From Volutella citrinella (Eukaryota; Ascomycota; Sordariomycetes; Hypocreales; Nectriaceae), in assembly GCA_034401135.1 (NCBI GenBank), contig JAWZSP010000002.1, positions 2,542,001-2,606,000 of the forward strand: a stretch of 64,000 bases of DNA. The letters run 5' to 3'. The notes below the pieces were generated by a model, which worked only from the letters and a program-made list of their open reading frames with translations, made no database searches and was not told where the DNA came from. The position numbers and the translations under genes were made by a program. Shown one piece after another: positions 12,710 to 25,670 of this stretch. Each line of letters opens with the position of its first letter. The stretch's first letter is position 1.

Positions 12710-15700
12710 GTTGGCGAAATGACGTCGCTAGGCCGTCCCCGTGAAACTCTCCTGGGGGGAGAGGAACGGGGGAGGATACACGGTTGATGCTGTCGGCGTG
12801 GAGGTTTTACAGCGACGTGCGGATTGTGTTGCAGGACGTATGGTTCGGCGGGAGAGAACGAAAAAGCCGGGAAAATGTCTTCAACGGCCAGTCGTCAAAG
12901 ACCGGTTCGCCGGTGGCGGGGATCTAGGGTCCCTTTCGAGGTAAGATATACCACCCTGTGGTCCGGGCCGGAGTGCGCGCCGCGTCCACTTGCCCAGTGA
13001 CGAGAACCAGGATGGCTTGACGGGGGACGGGGTCCGAAGAAGGCCCTATGACCAATCTCCAATGATCCGTGACGCTTGCTGCGCCAATGCCTTTGTTTAC
13101 GCCAATTCGGAGCGCAGAGCAACCGCTCAATGGATTTTTCGTGATTCGACCCGGGTCCTGCTGGGGAGGGTGGCGACCGAGTCCCGTTGGTCGACTAATA
13201 ATAATCCCCAGGCGTTGCGGTTCCTCCAGCAAAGAGCGTCCCCGGCGATGCGCAATGCAAGCCGAAAGCGCCCGCGAAAAATAAAAATATATGGCGTGGG
13301 AGATTTCAGAGCTGGGGAGGAAGCGACGAAGAAAGCTAGGAAATGGGAGGAGAGGGAGGAGCAGAGGAGAAAGAATGCTACCAGCAGAGGGAAGGAAGAG
13401 CGGGATGTCTCGGTGGAGCAAAAGAATGCGCCGCGATCAAGCTAAACCCACCGCCAAGTCGAAGGCAGGTAGGTATGTACGGCGTACCTCGAGGCTCACC
13501 CTTCCCTTGCGCTTGTTCCCGCCCTGCTCCAAATGCTGCCCTGCAATGCACCCTTGGTCTGCAAGCGCGTCAAGAGAACTGCAAATTGACACAGCCTGAG
13601 TGGACGGCACACTGCGCCAGTACCGGTGCCTTGTCCAAGGTGCCTCCCAATTCGCCAAGGGGGGCAGGTTCTTCATTGGTAAGAATTCAAGGCTCTATCC
13701 GACAACCAAGGCCAGTGCACTCGTCGACACCTTCGGTACAAGCTCAGGTACAACAACCTTCGCATCAGACCGAGCTGCAAAGCCTACAATCGCTGCTAGC
13801 TTGCAAGAAGATGGGCCCGCCTGCAACACCATGCAGATGCTACGGTGCTAGGCGGTGGGGCATCTGACGAGCCCACTAACCCGACCAAGCCCAGTGTTGA
13901 ATCTGCAGCGCCGTGGCTGCCCTTTCTTCCAACGGTCGGCCTGGCATGTCGGGTCTGATCTGGGTTGCTTGCCACCTGGCCGCCGACACCTCGATCATTG
14001 CATCACTGCCACCGTATGTATGAACTTGGGCGTGGATACGTGTAGCGACCGGGCGCGTCTTGACACTGGATGAGTCTTGGGGAAGCGAAGGGTCTCTTAA
14101 AGTTTGACCGGCTGCTCCGGCGACCGTTCCTGTGCACGGCGCCTGGGACCTGACTACTGTGCCCGCCGTAGTAAATTCTACGACAAGGTGCGGAGTAACA
14201 GGCGGAGTAACAGGTTCAGCAGAAGACTGGGCAAATTAGCCGGTACCCGCTACGTGTATACGGCTTGTGAAATCGGATCGTATCCGTGCCTATTGCGAAC
14301 TTGCGTTCCCCAGGGCGGAGAGGCCCATCGTGGGTAATTACACTTGATTAGGCCCGCCTGCTAACAGGAGCCACCCCGTCTCCGGTGTTGTCCTGGCCAA
14401 CATGACTGACGTCGTCTACCAGGTTCACATTGGCTGGCTCGCATGCCCAATAACAGCAAAAGAGCCCGATTGCAATGCTTTTGGGACATCCCAAAAGGAT
14501 GCCGAAACTAGAGAGCTGGGGAGGGTGCCGTGACCCTCTCTCCCTTGGACATGAGAATCCTGATACGCAAGGCTATCACGGTGGCGGCCAGGAACGCTGG
14601 CATCGACAATTGAATCAGACAGAATACCAGTCCCGTCTAGCCTCCATTGCATGGGGCTCACCAGACGCGATCGAGATCGGCTATCGCCACGTTTGTTACT
14701 TGCCCAGATGGAGCTGTCATAAATTACTTCGGATCATGGGTCAAGGAGCGTCGTGTGCGACTGGGGCGCCAGGCTATGAGCAAACGCATGGCGTTCCGCG
14801 GGCTCATTCACTAAAATCGAGTTTGTTACCAGCTTGCCATGGACTACACAACATGTCGATCGCCGCAGTTCAATTCATTTGCTGCCGAAGAGGCCCAACA
14901 TGCGTAACGCCTACCAAACCACCTCACCTGGAATCATACCATGGAGTGGTGTCGCGCCTTTGAACTGGAGGCTGGTTCCTCCAGGTCCCAAGTTAGCGTG
15001 TCACAGCCACTTGGTTGCAGGGAATAAAACCCACCTGACAGAGAGTGGAGCCCCATGATAACAGGAGGTCCACGGTGGCCCCACTATAGTCTGCCGAGGG
15101 GTGGTTGAGACTCGCGGTGCCTGGTCATGCTGCTGCTGCACATCGTGCCCTGATAGTCTTCCGTGCGAACCGCTATACACGAAGGCCGCCTGAGGCCTAC
15201 TATCGCCCTGAGGCCATGGGGTTTACTTGTGTAGCCGGCCAGCCGCAGTCATAGGCACCTCATTCTTAGGATTCCGCTGCGGCGCCGCAGAGAGCCTGAT
15301 GAACCCTTGCAGGGCTTGCGCGGTCACTCGTCATAATAGTTCGATCCGTCTTCTTTATCAATCTTGGACCTCCATCCCTCGACCTCGGCGGTCTAGCCCC
15401 GACAGCTCCAGATCTGGTGCGTAGAAAATTGAACGAAGAACCTAGTGCCTCCTCGAAATTCGAAGGCCAGCTGCAATGAATTCGGCTCGCCTGGCACCGG
15501 TACTACCATGGAGAGCATCCATTTCTTCCACGATCAATGCAGAAGCACACGCATTTGCCTGCAGGCTGGCCAGGATTTGTTCGCTACAGTCCCCAGTACT
15601 TGACTGCGCAATACCACGTAGACGTCACGCAAGCGAACCCAGCTCTCAAAAGGACCCTATCCCGGCCAGCTCGTGGTCCCTGTTCCATGGGCTCATCACA

Positions 15701-17701
15701 TGCATATCCCATCCCCTCTTTTCTCAGCGCTTCTGCCATCAGTCCTTTATCACTACAGTATTATTCACTGATGACTGACCTTCCCATTGTGGACTCCGTC
15801 TCCCCTCTTCGGCTCTCCACAGGGCCTTCCGGTGGCCTCGTGCGTTGGTCTCGATGGACTCGCTGCTGCCCTTGCATGCATGGAGCTGGGGTTTTTACTG
15901 CAGGACAGAAACGCTTGTGACTCTGCAGGTCTGGTCAAGCTTATCCCGTGACTCACCGCCAATTGGGTCTTCCAATTCGCTCTTGCGCCATATCCTATCT
16001 TGGCACACGCTCCCGTCGATCATATACTGTATTCGTGAAGTGATGGCTAGGTATTTCTCGACAAACAGACATCTCAGAACGTTGCAGTCTGCATGTGCAG
16101 TGTGTCGTGCTAGCTATCCGAACTAATGGCGTCGTCTGGGACGCAGCCTGCATCTTCAGCCGCCAACTCATACTCTTAGTACCTCAAGGACTGTGAAGCC
16201 CGAGGCCGAAGGAGTGGGATATGTGAGGCCCGGCATTGTAATTAACCGCAGCAGCATCGTTACCACCGATCCCATCCAATCTACTTCGAGGAGCCTTTGC
16301 GCCTCTAGATTTGGGCCCAGAGGCGCTGTCATCCATGCCTAGCGACTTCCACACCGGCTGCGCAGTCGTCGGGGTCGAGATTGCGGCTGCAGCCAGGCAT
16401 ATACGAACCGGACTATGTAAGCCGCGGTGTAGGCGAGCGCCCACGATACACAAGGGAGCAGCTCCGCAGTCGGCCAATTATGGCCTAACAGCATGCGGAT
16501 GGCACCTTCCTGCTGCAACCGTCGTATTAATACCTGCTTTCTGGTTGGCTGTCCATGTTCGGCTCGTGAATCGTTCTCGATTATCTTTCCTGGGGTAGGA
16601 CCACCGCCTACAGCAGAGCCGAGTAAGATTCATTTTCTCTGAATCCTACACCAACCTCAGCAGTAATGCGCTCCGATTTTCTAAGCCGCCAGCGCAACCC
16701 TCCCCCCATTGCTACAGGGAGGGAAGGGTTTTCATTAATGCCCTATCGGTTGAGGTGAACGTGGCATCTCTATTACCAGGGTACACGTAGGATTCCGGAA
16801 AGGACGACAAAGGGAAAGGTAGCTTCACCAAGGGGATGCCACTCACTTCGGAGCAACCTAATCTTACATAGTATATGCCGCCGTATAAGCCTGCCCCAAG
16901 AAACCCAGCATGGGGATATAAAAATGAGATAGAAGAATCCCGATTAGAGGGTGCTAGCTGCTGGACTGGCGGGGCAAGCGAGTTCCAACTGAGTTGGCCT
17001 CGTTTCTACCATCGGGACAGATGTAGACATACTATTAGATAAGAGCGGCATTCCGTCCTGTTGATCCCCAATGACCGATAACAGTAGCTACTAGTAGTAT
17101 TGAACTACTCTGTAGTCCCAGCTACAGGGTGTCTCCTTCAGGTTGATCTTGCAAAACTACAGAGATGCGGTTACCCTATGTCGAGTCTCATGTCGGGCCG
17201 TGATCGACCAGATGCGTACACGGCCTGATCTGGCCGGTCTCAACTTGAACGACAACTTGGTTTTTCAAGAGGGAGCCTTCATTGCCTTCATTTGTGGACA
17301 CTGGCGACAGGACAACATTGGTGAGAGATCTGTCATTCATACATAGCCCAGTAGGTACAATTGAACCCTTCGCCTAGTCCATATTGACGACTTCCGCCAA
17401 GGGCTCTCTCATTACGCAACAGCCTCATTACGCAACAACCAATGAAGACAGCCCGATACAGTATTTGATTTTGGATCTCGACCGCCCAGATGCCCTTTCC
17501 AATAGCAAGAAAACGAAGACCCACGATCCCCCGACTCCCTCTTGGCTTATAGAGCATGAAATAAAACACACCATGTATAACTAATTCTTTTCATTTTCTC
17601 TGGTCTGGTGATACACAGTAGGGTCATAGCCGAACCCTAGTAAGAGAGGTATCCATCAATGAATACCCGTGATTTTGTTGGCTCTGGTAAATCTTGGTCG
17701 A
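12710..17701. other. 5-kb gene-poor region
   Basis: The proximal part is the promoter of the ABC transporter gene. The rest has only short overlapping open frames with no domain, no transposase or reverse-transcriptase remnant that I can read, and no extreme AT bias of the kind left by heavy RIP. A 10-bp palindrome, CTACTAGTAG, lies at 17089-17098. No tRNA or 5S gene was recognised. The last few hundred bases are the 3' flank of SEC61. Confidence 0.5.
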
Positions 17702-19351
17702 TTAACCCATGATCATGCCCTTCATGCCGGACAGATCTCCCTCCTTGGCGGCGATTTCGAAGTAACCATAGATGATGCTAGCAATTCATATTAGCATGGA
17801 TCAAAGTGTAGATTAATTGGGTGAAACTTACGTGACGGCAAGGAGAGTTCCGGTGCCAGAGCCGAGGGCACCGAGGAGGTCGCTGGAGACCGAGAGGGCG
17901 CCAATGCAGGCACCACCGAAGGCAGCGGCAGTGGGAATGATGCGCTTCAGCTCCTTGTACATGCTCTGGTCACGGTGACCGGCCATGACAAGTCCCTGAT
18001 CCTTGAGCTGCTTGGCAACATCGCGGGGGCTGGAGCCAGACACCTCAATCCAGGTCTTGGAGAAGAGAGCGCAGGCACCGAGCATGTAGACAATGTAGAC
18101 GGCCATGTGGATGGGGTCAAGAAGAGCCTCCTTGATGTTCAGGGGAGGAGACATGTAGTAAACAAGACCGGAGACAGCGTGGAGCTGAGAAGAGCCGTCC
18201 TTGGCCTCCCAGACACCAAAGAGACGGACAAGAAGGTTCTCCGAGAAGCGAGAGTACAGCATCTGGCTGATGAGGAAGATGTTGGACGAAAGAGCGGACT
18301 GCAGCATGATGGGCATGTTGGAGGTGTAGAAGAGGCGGACGGGGTACGAGCCACGAGCACCACGCTGTCGGGAGGACTTGACGGGGATCTCGACGCGGAA
18401 GCCCTGGAGGTAGATGACGGCGGCGAAGACGGCGAGGGTAGCCAGCAGGTTCATGATGTTGGGCAGGTTCTGCCTGTAGAAGGCCTCCTGGAGAGCACGC
18501 TGCTTGTTGGGCCAGGTCATGAGGAGGTGGAAGAGGGCAATGACAGCACCCTCAAACTCGGGGCCACGGCCAGTGTTGATGGTGGTGGGGGAGAAGGCCT
18601 TCCACATGATGGACTCGCAGATGTTGGTGGCGATGAACAGAGAGATACCGCTGCCCAGGCCATAGCCCTTCTGGAGGAGCTCGTCAAGGAGGATGACAAT
18701 CATGCCAGCAACAACCAGCTGGAGGATCAGGAGGAAGACAATACCAGCACCAAGGTCGGAGGGAGGGCCGTAGAGACCGCTGAAGACGTAAACGGTGGCA
18801 GTACCGGCGGACAGGATGAAAGCGAGGAGCTTCTGGGCGGTCTGGTAGAGTTCGCGGTCGGACTTGAGGTCAAGGTTGACGTCGATCATGTGGGTACCAG
18901 CGAGGAGCTGGAAGACCATGCCAGAGGAGATGATGGGGGTAATGCCCAATTCCATCAGGGTTCCGCGGTTACTCGCGATGACCATTCGTAGCCAGTAGAG
19001 GGGGTCAGAGTTGTCGGACGAGACAATGCCGTACAGAGGCATCTGGCTCATGACCAGGAAGATGAGGAGAGTGAGGGCCGTCCACATCAGCTTCTGGTTG
19101 AAGGGGATCTTGGTCTCCGGCTGCTGAACCTCAGGGAGGAACGGCACGAACGGCTTGACCAGGTCGAGGAATCGGACTGTAGGGCGCATCAAATGTTAGC
19201 TCTCGTCGTGCTGCGAATAGCTGCGCGCGGTGCGACGCCAATTGCGCGCTGCCGCCGTGGTCGTGCGAGCATGTCGCGACAGACGGTGGGCAGGATCAGG
19301 TTTGCGCACAGGGGGTGACGGGAAGGTTGGCGGGCACTTACGGGAACTCAT
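17702..19351 (-). CDS. SEC61: Sec61 translocon, alpha subunit
   Basis: Three exons, 19351-19342, 19176-17832 and 17777-17702, give 476 residues, the usual length for this family. The first coding exon is only 10 nt (MSS plus one base), followed by a 165-nt intron. Correct splicing restores the conserved start [20 protein letters not shown], and the last 54-nt intron adds the terminal helix and tail ending MKGMIMG. The protein forms the protein-conducting channel of the ER membrane. Visible family marks are the plug region around residues 60-75, QKLMWT before the first helix, GSGISLF in the middle helices and the positively charged loop [15 protein letters not shown] that contacts ribosomes. 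The gene is divergent from the isopentenyltransferase gene. The identification is firm. Confidence 0.97.
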
Positions 19352-20415
19352 GGTGGCGGTTGGACTGCGAGAAAGACAAAGAAGAACTGGCCTATTTCAT
19401 CCAAGAGTAAAGAAAAGAAGAGAATGAAGAAGCCGAGCTGGCAGAGCTCAGGCGGGATGTGAAGGGGGTCGATGGGGGTAAAGGAGCTGGGGGGAGCAGA
19501 CGGCCATCTGGCTCAAGGCGAGATGAGATGTGTCCAAAAAAGTGGCACGTGACCTTAGTAGCTACCCCAATTGCGCTGCGGTGCAGTGCCATGCTCAGAG
19601 CTTATTGTGCGCGGTGACCCCCCGGACCAATTGCCAATTCGCGCCACCCTATGGAGACACTACACGCTCCCCGCTGCTACAAGCTCAGGTGCTAGGGTGG
19701 CATCTTTGCACGTGACTAGAAGGTTCCAAGGCCAGATGGTCAAAAGCTGAGAGCTGGTCATGGCATCTCGCGAGACCTATTATTCCCTTTTGCAGTGGCT
19801 GACACGTTGCATCATTTGATGGAGCTTCTGTGCGCTTCTTCGAAGACAAATTGATTGACATGCCCAGTGGCAGAGACATGCCAATTGGCGCCAAATTTGG
19901 GCCCGAAAGGGGTTGCGCAGTGTCAGAACCTAGCCCGGCTCCTCCCTACCTGAGTAAGGTACCTTAGTTATGACCCTAGTGCCAGGAGTTGCTTGAATAC
20001 TGCTTCTTCTGGAGAGGAGGCCGACCCGGCTTTCTAACAAAGCAGTTCTTGCAGCGCGATGCTCCTGCATGAATGTAAATGGCAGGACCCGGGCAATGGT
20101 AATGCCTCTTTGGACTTGCCAAACTTGCCACTGTAGCCTCACCACCCCATCCCGATCCTTGCAGCAGGGACCAGCGACACCATTCTCATGTTGTGAATTA
20201 CAGGAGCTGACAGTGGGGAAGCTCCTGGCCTCATATCGCACCGCAATTTTTCCGTGCGTATGTGTGGGGGTGGCTGTCCGTTCTGGAAACCACTAACCAC
20301 CAAGGAAAATAATCAATCCATTCAGCCGAGCAGCCCAGTTGATCTGATACTTTGCGACGAAATCTGATGCAAAGTGCACTATGCGCAACGCACTCGTGGC
20401 AACGCGTTGAATTTG
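19352..20415. promoter_or_regulatory. Divergent promoter region of SEC61 and MOD5
   Basis: About 1.06 kb separates the two start codons. CACGTG followed by AC occurs at 19546-19551 and at 19709-19714, about 195 and 358 bp upstream of the SEC61 start. Such E-boxes are bound in fungi by Cbf1-type bHLH factors; their use here is an inference. No gene is visible in the stretch. Confidence 0.5.
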
Positions 20416-20432
20416 ATGTTGAGACGTCTTAG
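20367..20432 (+). promoter_or_regulatory. Short upstream ORF overlapping the first MOD5 start
   Basis: ATG at 20367 opens a 21-codon frame that stops at 20430-20432, after the proposed mitochondrial start at 20416 and before the second start at 20461. A second, 9-codon frame runs from 20381 to 20410. If transcription begins upstream of 20367, these would reduce use of the first start. The transcription start site is unknown. Confidence 0.3.
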
Positions 20433-21875
20433 TGGTATCCTTGCGCGCGATGTTGCAACAATGGCCGCAACACAGCCTCCAGCCGAACCTCTCGTGGTGG
20501 TACTGGGATCTACTGGCACGGGCAAGTCTGAGGTATGAATTCAGCAAGTTTATAGGTGCCAGCTTCCCCATTATATTAACGGCTTGTCTAGTTAGCCGTA
20601 GAGCTTGCATCCCGCCTAAATGGAGAGATCATCAATGCGGATGCGATGCAGCTGTATAACGGCCTCCCAATCATTACCAATAAGATTACTGCAGAAGAGC
20701 AGCGCGGGATTCCGCATCACCTGCTGGGCCATATCTCACTGGCCGAAACCCCTTGGGATGTGGATGACTTCAAGCGAGAGGCGACCAAGGTCATTCGCGA
20801 GATCCGTGGCCGGGGAAAGCTGCCCATTCTCGTGGGCGGCTCACAATATTATGTCGACCCGCTCCTCTTTAAGGAAGTTATCCTGGAAGACATGGAGTTG
20901 GACACATCACAGTCGTTTCCTATCCTAAAGGAGTCTAGCGAAGTGATGCTCCACGAGCTGCGAAAAGTCGACCCTGTCATGGCAGAGCGTTGGCACCCCA
21001 AGGATCGCCGCAAAATCCAACGCTCCCTTGAAATCTTTCTGCGCACCGGCAAGCGTGCCTCCGAGTACTATGCCGAACAGCAGGCGCGAAAGGATACCGC
21101 AATGCAAAACGACTCAGACGGAAGCCGCTGGGAGAACCTGCTGTTCTGGGTGTACTCGGAGCGCGAAGTGCTGCGTGATCGCCTGGACAATCGTGTCGAT
21201 AAAATGCTCGATGGCGGGCTAATGCCCGAAGTGCGCGAGTTGTTCGAGTTTAAGCGGCGCAAGGAGGCTGCTGGCCAGATTCTCGACATGACCAAGGGAA
21301 TCTGGCAGTCGATAGGCTACAAGCAATTCGAGCCATACTTAACCGCCGTGGATGAAGGCAGAGATGCTTCCGAGACGGACCGCTTGAAGACTACTGCCCT
21401 AGAGGAGATGAAAAGCGCCACGAGGCGATATGCCGTCTACCAGACTCGCTGGATCAGGTTGAAGCAGATCCCTCGGCTCCGCGAGATTGGACCTGAAGCG
21501 GTGAACAGTCTGTATCTGTTGGATAGTACAGACGTGTCGCGTTATAAAGACAACGTGGTAGAGCCGGCAGTGCAAGTCGCCACCCGATTCCTCAATGGCG
21601 AGACGCGACCTGCGGCAGCGGAACTGTCAGAACTGGCTCGGGAAGTGCTTACAGAGGTCCTCGCTCCGAAGCCGAAACCGACTCCTTGCAAGCGCATGTG
21701 CGAGGTGTGCCATACGGTACTGATGACAGAGGAGGACTGGGATCGGCACATGAAGAGCGCAACACATAAGAGGGCTGTACGGAGAAAGAAGAAAATGTCT
21801 CTTGTACCTTTCCAAACGACACAAGGAGACCAGTCAACCGCTGACTCGAAAGCGGAAGAAACCAACAGTGGATAG
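20416..21875 (+). CDS. MOD5: tRNA dimethylallyltransferase (tRNA isopentenyltransferase)
   Basis: Exons are 20416-20532 and 20592-21875, with an intron of 59 nt. The enzyme transfers a dimethylallyl group to the N6 of A37 in tRNAs that read U-initial codons. The P-loop GSTGTGKSE lies at the end of exon 1 and is followed across the junction by LAVELASRLNGEIINADAMQ, typical of this family. The motif LVGGSQYYVDPLL is the tRNA/DMAPP site region. A C-terminal matrin-type zinc finger (C-x2-C, then H-x5-H in HMKSATH) is the eukaryotic MOD5/TRIT1 hallmark. Two in-frame ATGs are present. The one at 20416 gives 466 residues with a basic N-terminus (MLRRLSGILARDVAT) fit for mitochondrial import; the one at 20461 gives 451 residues. 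Yeast MOD5 makes mitochondrial and cytosolic/nuclear forms in the same way. Confidence 0.95.
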
Positions 21876-24800
21876 ATTCATAGGCTTTGGAGTTATGATG
21901 TGATATGATATACCCATGCTGCAGAAAAGCTCCTTGCACCTTGACTCGCTATCAGGAGGGCAGCGTGCTTACTTGAATCTTGCTCTTTATGATCGTAAAC
22001 CAGAATGTGCTTCCCTTCCAAGGCTGAAAGCTTCCTTCCTTCTGGCTGCTTGCTCACCTGTGACGCTTTCCTCTTTCAATAAATTCTCAAAGCCTAAGGT
22101 ACGGCGTTTTTTTCCTATCGTCCAATATATACTTGCCATTGTCAAGCATGCAGCTTGCTTGCTCCTGACGTTCTTGCTCTTCATCTCTGCTCCCTTTTCT
22201 ATCTCATCCCTCGCCGTCCTCCCGATTTCTCCTCTCATTTCATCGTCCCTCCAGCCAAATTTGTTTTGGAGATTTCCCACCCAATTGGACCAAATTTTAG
22301 AACTATGAAGCCAATTCTAATGAAGCGGAGCCTTCCCGGCTGGACTACTAGATCTCGCTGTTTGTTCTGCACAATTGCGCTCTTACTGCAGTCACTAATA
22401 TCCATAGAAGCTTCTAGTCAATGTTGCGGGTCATGTTTTGCACAAAAGAAAATGCACTCGGACTATGTCGCCGAGTTTTCCATGAAGCGGTTTCAGATAT
22501 TGCCGTAGATGGGATTTTTGGTTCAAGATTCGAAGGTTCTAGCAAGAATGCACGGGGCATTCTGAGCCGGGACAGTCGTGGCATCAGTCGGTTGGGTTGT
22601 CAATCACGCAATGCCGGACGGAACTAAAGGAACCAAGAATTGTGTAAAAAACACGATGATGCACAGCTCATCAGCAAAATTACCTGGGTCCTTCGTGCCC
22701 TGTAGCCATGATTGACATGTCAGGCTGTGTTATATAACCTCTCGAGCTTGTCGGTAAAAGCCGGCAGCCAATAGGCATTTTCTACAACTCGTGGACGGCA
22801 AATAGCTACGGGGTCTCTCTGTATCGGAAAACAGATATCCACTTCGGTATTGATATATTGCTTTAGGGTTATCCTCGATTAGCTAGCTGCGTCTGGGCCA
22901 CTCGCGGTCTGCATGTGTCAATGTGCACCGCTAGTCGGGGATTCCCCAAGGCTTCGGGATTCCAACAATGCCCGAGCCCGATAAACAAAGACGACGACCG
23001 AGGCAAAGAAATTCGCTCCAATTTTGGATACGTTAGTAATGGAGTGGAACAATTCAAGGCGAGAGCACGGAAAGTAGTCGTGCAGGGTTGGGGAATGCTT
23101 TGAGTCTGTTCGCAAATAGTGAAATTGGAGAAACTGATGGGGTATTTCCGTGGGGTATAGTCAGGTATAGTATTGCCTCGCCGAAAGGGACAATACCTTC
23201 CTATTGGCCAGTAAAGCGTGGAGGAATGAGATATTGAAACCGGGCCATGGGCCAGGCAGAAGCCCTCGTGGATGAGGCCATGACCGAGCACATGCTCAGG
23301 TAGGAATAGTTGTTTTCCGGCTCACATGCCAGGGCAGTTGGGAGATTCGTATCGGATGCGAGACAGCGGGGCTAGCGGAGATTGTCTACCTTGATTCCTG
23401 TGTGTCGGTACAAACAAGAATGGCCTGGCCGCCTGGGCCGCGGAATGGTGGTCATCCAGGGTTCATGTTTCCTAATCGGCGGCCTCAGTCTGGGCTTCCC
23501 GATGACGGCATTAACTGCCCATGGGAGGTGATAAGGCCAGAATGCGGGATCGAGCAACTAATAGAGCTGGACGGCACTCACGCAACGTGTTAGTTGCCTT
23601 GGGCCAAGCTCCAGAGACCGTGCCACAGAATTCGTAACGGGCCAGGGCCGCACCCCTTGCCGTCGTTCGACTGGCGACAGGCAGTCGGCTCAACGTCTTG
23701 ACGACTGGCCCAATCAAGAGGCTGCCCGGGATTTGGACAGGCAGTGCCGTCGCCCATGTGCTTGGGTTTCGGGGTCCTGGACTGATCCACCCATGCTGTT
23801 TGAACAAATATGCCAGATGCAACCGACTTACTCCCTTGATGTCGATGGCTCTAAACGCGATGCGACGGGCGTTGCCTCGTGGTTTGTCTCGGCATGCCCT
23901 GCAAAGATCAAGTTGACTCATACAGTAGCCGAAGACCACGGTGGTCTCTTCTTCCTCGGTGAGCGGCCGTGACAAGCTGGCAACCATTGGAGACACTCCG
24001 CGCGGGCCGCACCGGCGCAACTGCTGATCCATTTTTGCTCTACCCCTCGTCCCCGAACTTCCCTTTTCGTTGCAGCTTGGGGTTTATGCTTTTTGGCGTG
24101 CTTCGTTGTTCCTTTGTAATTATTGGATTCCCTCCCGCCGGCCTCAGCCTCTTCGCCATGCCATGCCAGACCAAAGAGGCCGCCAAGCGCATCACGCACG
24201 GAGGGCCACCGTAGTCACCACTTAGCTACCGAATTAATTAAACAATTATGTTACAGCCTTCGCTTTTAGCAGGTTTTGGACAAGGATTTTGGAGGGGAGG
24301 CTTCCCCATCTCCGCAAAATCCGCAAAGCATGGCGCCAATCCACCGGCTAGGGCATCAGGTAAGAGGTTAGAAGTCAGAACGGACCAGGGAGTCCAGGGA
24401 CGTTTGTCGATCAATCCAACGCCAATCCGACGCCCGTCAGCAGGCGCCCACCCATCCAAACACCCACTGGTGCGTTCCACCGCCCGCCGGGGAGCACCCA
24501 TGCCACCTGGCTTAGAGCTGGAACCTTCGGGACTGCCCACGTCGCCGCGGTGTTGGCATTGTCGGCGCACGAAGCACGCAGACGCCATTGAAGTCGTCGT
24601 CAGCCAGACCACCGAGAAATACCGCCCTGTTGCAGCCCATGTATCCGTAGCAATACGACAAGTACTAATCAACAATGGTGATCCCATCGAACAAGCGCTG
24701 ACCACTAGCACTCTTCCTGGGTAACGTGCATTGCATTAGGCATCGGAATCCTCTCCTACAGACACGCGCGACCCCTGGCTGTTCGGCTGGCCGCGGAAAC

Positions 24801-25670
24801 TTCAAAAGGTCCCAGGGCGCATCTATTATATCCTGTATCTGCACTTGCATCTGCGTCTTCCTTTTGACACATGGAGCTCCATGCCGACTGCCCTGCACCT
24901 CTTGCCCTTAGGCTAACTTATGCTTGATATGCACACGACCTTGTCCGCACGCTACCAGTCCCAATATCCGCCGGTGTGCATAAAGCTTTGCCGCCGGAAC
25001 TCCGCCAGCCGGTCCAATCCACTGGCAGACAGCCACAGTGGTGAGGTCACCACGCTACCCTAACCTCAGGTCAGCCAGGGTGCAGCTGCACGCCCACTAC
25101 AGGCACCTACCGACCGAGTCTCGCCGGGCGCCCTCCGGACCGCTGCCATTAGCGCCCACAGTAGGTACCGATCCTGCCGGCCGACCCTGCTGCCACCACT
25201 GGAACGAAACCACAGCCTGCCGCCCACCCTTGGCAGGCCTGATCCGCCCGCCGGCAGCGCGCGCATTATCACTTCGCGACGTTTCCATCTCGCACCAAGC
25301 AAATCCATCCACCTTCAGATTCGCATACCTGAACTTCCACATAGCCGTATCCAGACCGTCCGTACTGCCCGCCGCTCGACACGCATCAGACACGCCTCAC
25401 GCCCTTCCTTTCCTTTTAATCCGTCCTATCCGCACCCGTGTCTATCTCGATCCGCGAGGCCCCGTTCAGTTTTTGCCCCTCCCCCTCATCTGCTCCCACT
25501 CCCACCGGGCTGGTTGGCTACAGCAGTGGTGCACGCCCCTGTGACCGACTCCCCAAAAAAACACCAACCGTCCGTCTCATCGACGCCCTTGGTCGGCGAC
25601 TTTGCCCTGAGGCCAACAGACCTCCAGCTGGCATGTGAGGCTGATCCAGAGCCCTTCGGATCTCGCGGAA
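21876..25670. other. 3.8-kb spacer between MOD5 and a Zn2Cys6 gene
   Basis: No supported gene. Frames such as 23511-24032 minus and 24248-24724 plus are mirrored by equally long frames on the other strand and show no domain. The final several hundred bases are probably the promoter and leader of the gene starting at 25671. No tRNA or repeat was recognised. Confidence 0.5.

Noticed and set aside
17975..18991. 338-codon plus-strand frame opposite SEC61
   Set aside because: SEC61 on the minus strand is certain; the opposite frame is acidic and low-complexity and has no domain.
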